From: Nitrospiraceae bacterium
GTDB lineage: Bacteria; Nitrospirota; Thermodesulfovibrionia; Thermodesulfovibrionales; UBA9159
Direction: 5' to 3'
NCBI GenBank assembly: GCA_003453735.1
Contig: DMNE01000497.1
Span: 1,695 to 18,082, forward strand
DNA: 16,388 nucleotides
Part shown: piece by piece, positions 16,250-16,388 of the stretch
How positions within the stretch are numbered: the stretch's first letter is position 1
How the letters are laid out: each line of letters opens with the position of its first letter
The notes under the pieces: model-generated
The model's input: the letters and a program-made list of their open reading frames with translations, nothing else
Database searches by the model: none
What the model was told of the DNA's origin: nothing
Program-made: the position numbers and the translations under genes

Positions 16250-16388
16250 CTCCGTTTTTTCACATATGTTCAATAAGGAGCATGCAATCCTTGAAATATA
16301 CCTTTTCGAGGGGTAGTGCAAAAAACCCCAATTTTGAAACCCTTCTCCGGGAATGCACAGGGGAATAAACTCTTTTGCCTTTTTGGAC
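16250..16388. other. Terminal non-coding stretch
   Basis: No gene, clear promoter or convincing terminator is seen after the hemerythrin gene. A weak GGGGT/ACCCC pairing (about 16311-16330) and A/T-rich runs are present but do not make a standard intrinsic terminator. Confidence 0.4.

Noticed and set aside
16240..16335. Intrinsic terminator after the hemerythrin gene
   Set aside because: Only A/T pairing at GAAAAA/TTTTTC and a 5-bp GGGGT/ACCCC stem with a 10-base loop; too weak to call.

Overview
The window carries one chemosensory (Che) gene cluster, read entirely on the + strand, preceded by a two-component regulatory pair and, at the left edge, by mobile-element debris on the - strand. 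Gene order, cytosolic GAF/PAS kinases, a sigma-54 activator of the NtrC type, PAS-MCPs with cysteine-rich loops and a hemerythrin suggest an anaerobic or microaerophilic Gram-negative bacterium of the deltaproteobacterial (Desulfobacterota) kind. That assignment is inferred from gene style only; no rRNA or other phylogenetic marker is present.

Layout. 1-300: the first 24 or so codons of an IS110-family transposase (- strand), broken by a structured segment that may be the 5' part of a group II intron. 301-1603: about 1.3 kb with no convincing gene; its left part would be the IS110 left end, and the rest holds scattered short inverted and direct repeats. 1604-5070: a soluble GAF-GAF-PAS histidine kinase overlapping an NtrC-type response regulator (REC-AAA+-Fis HTH). 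5071-5312: a regulatory gap with a textbook -24/-12 sigma-54 promoter and an upstream dyad. 5313-15725: cheY, a stand-alone receiver, a doubtful small ORF, a STAS protein, a second cheY, cheA, a transmembrane mcp, a truncated cheW, a soluble PAS-mcp, an intact cheW, cheR, cheD and cheB, mostly overlapping or closely spaced. 15734-16249: a hemerythrin-domain protein directly after cheB. 16250-16388: no gene seen.

How the parts fit. The kinase and NtrC-like regulator probably sense a cytosolic signal and activate the sigma-54 promoter at about 5260, which would drive the Che genes as one long operon. MCPs signal through CheW to CheA, which phosphorylates the two CheYs and perhaps the extra receiver; CheR, CheB and CheD adjust receptor modification. 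Both MCPs end in the same aromatic pentapeptide, a likely CheR/CheB tether. No flagellar gene, CheZ, CheC or CheX is in the window, so whether the output is motility or something else cannot be decided here.

The clearest evolutionary event is a tandem duplication of an mcp-cheW module: a co-linear block of about 1.04 kb repeats at an offset of 1687 bp, and the first cheW survives only as its first 30 codons.
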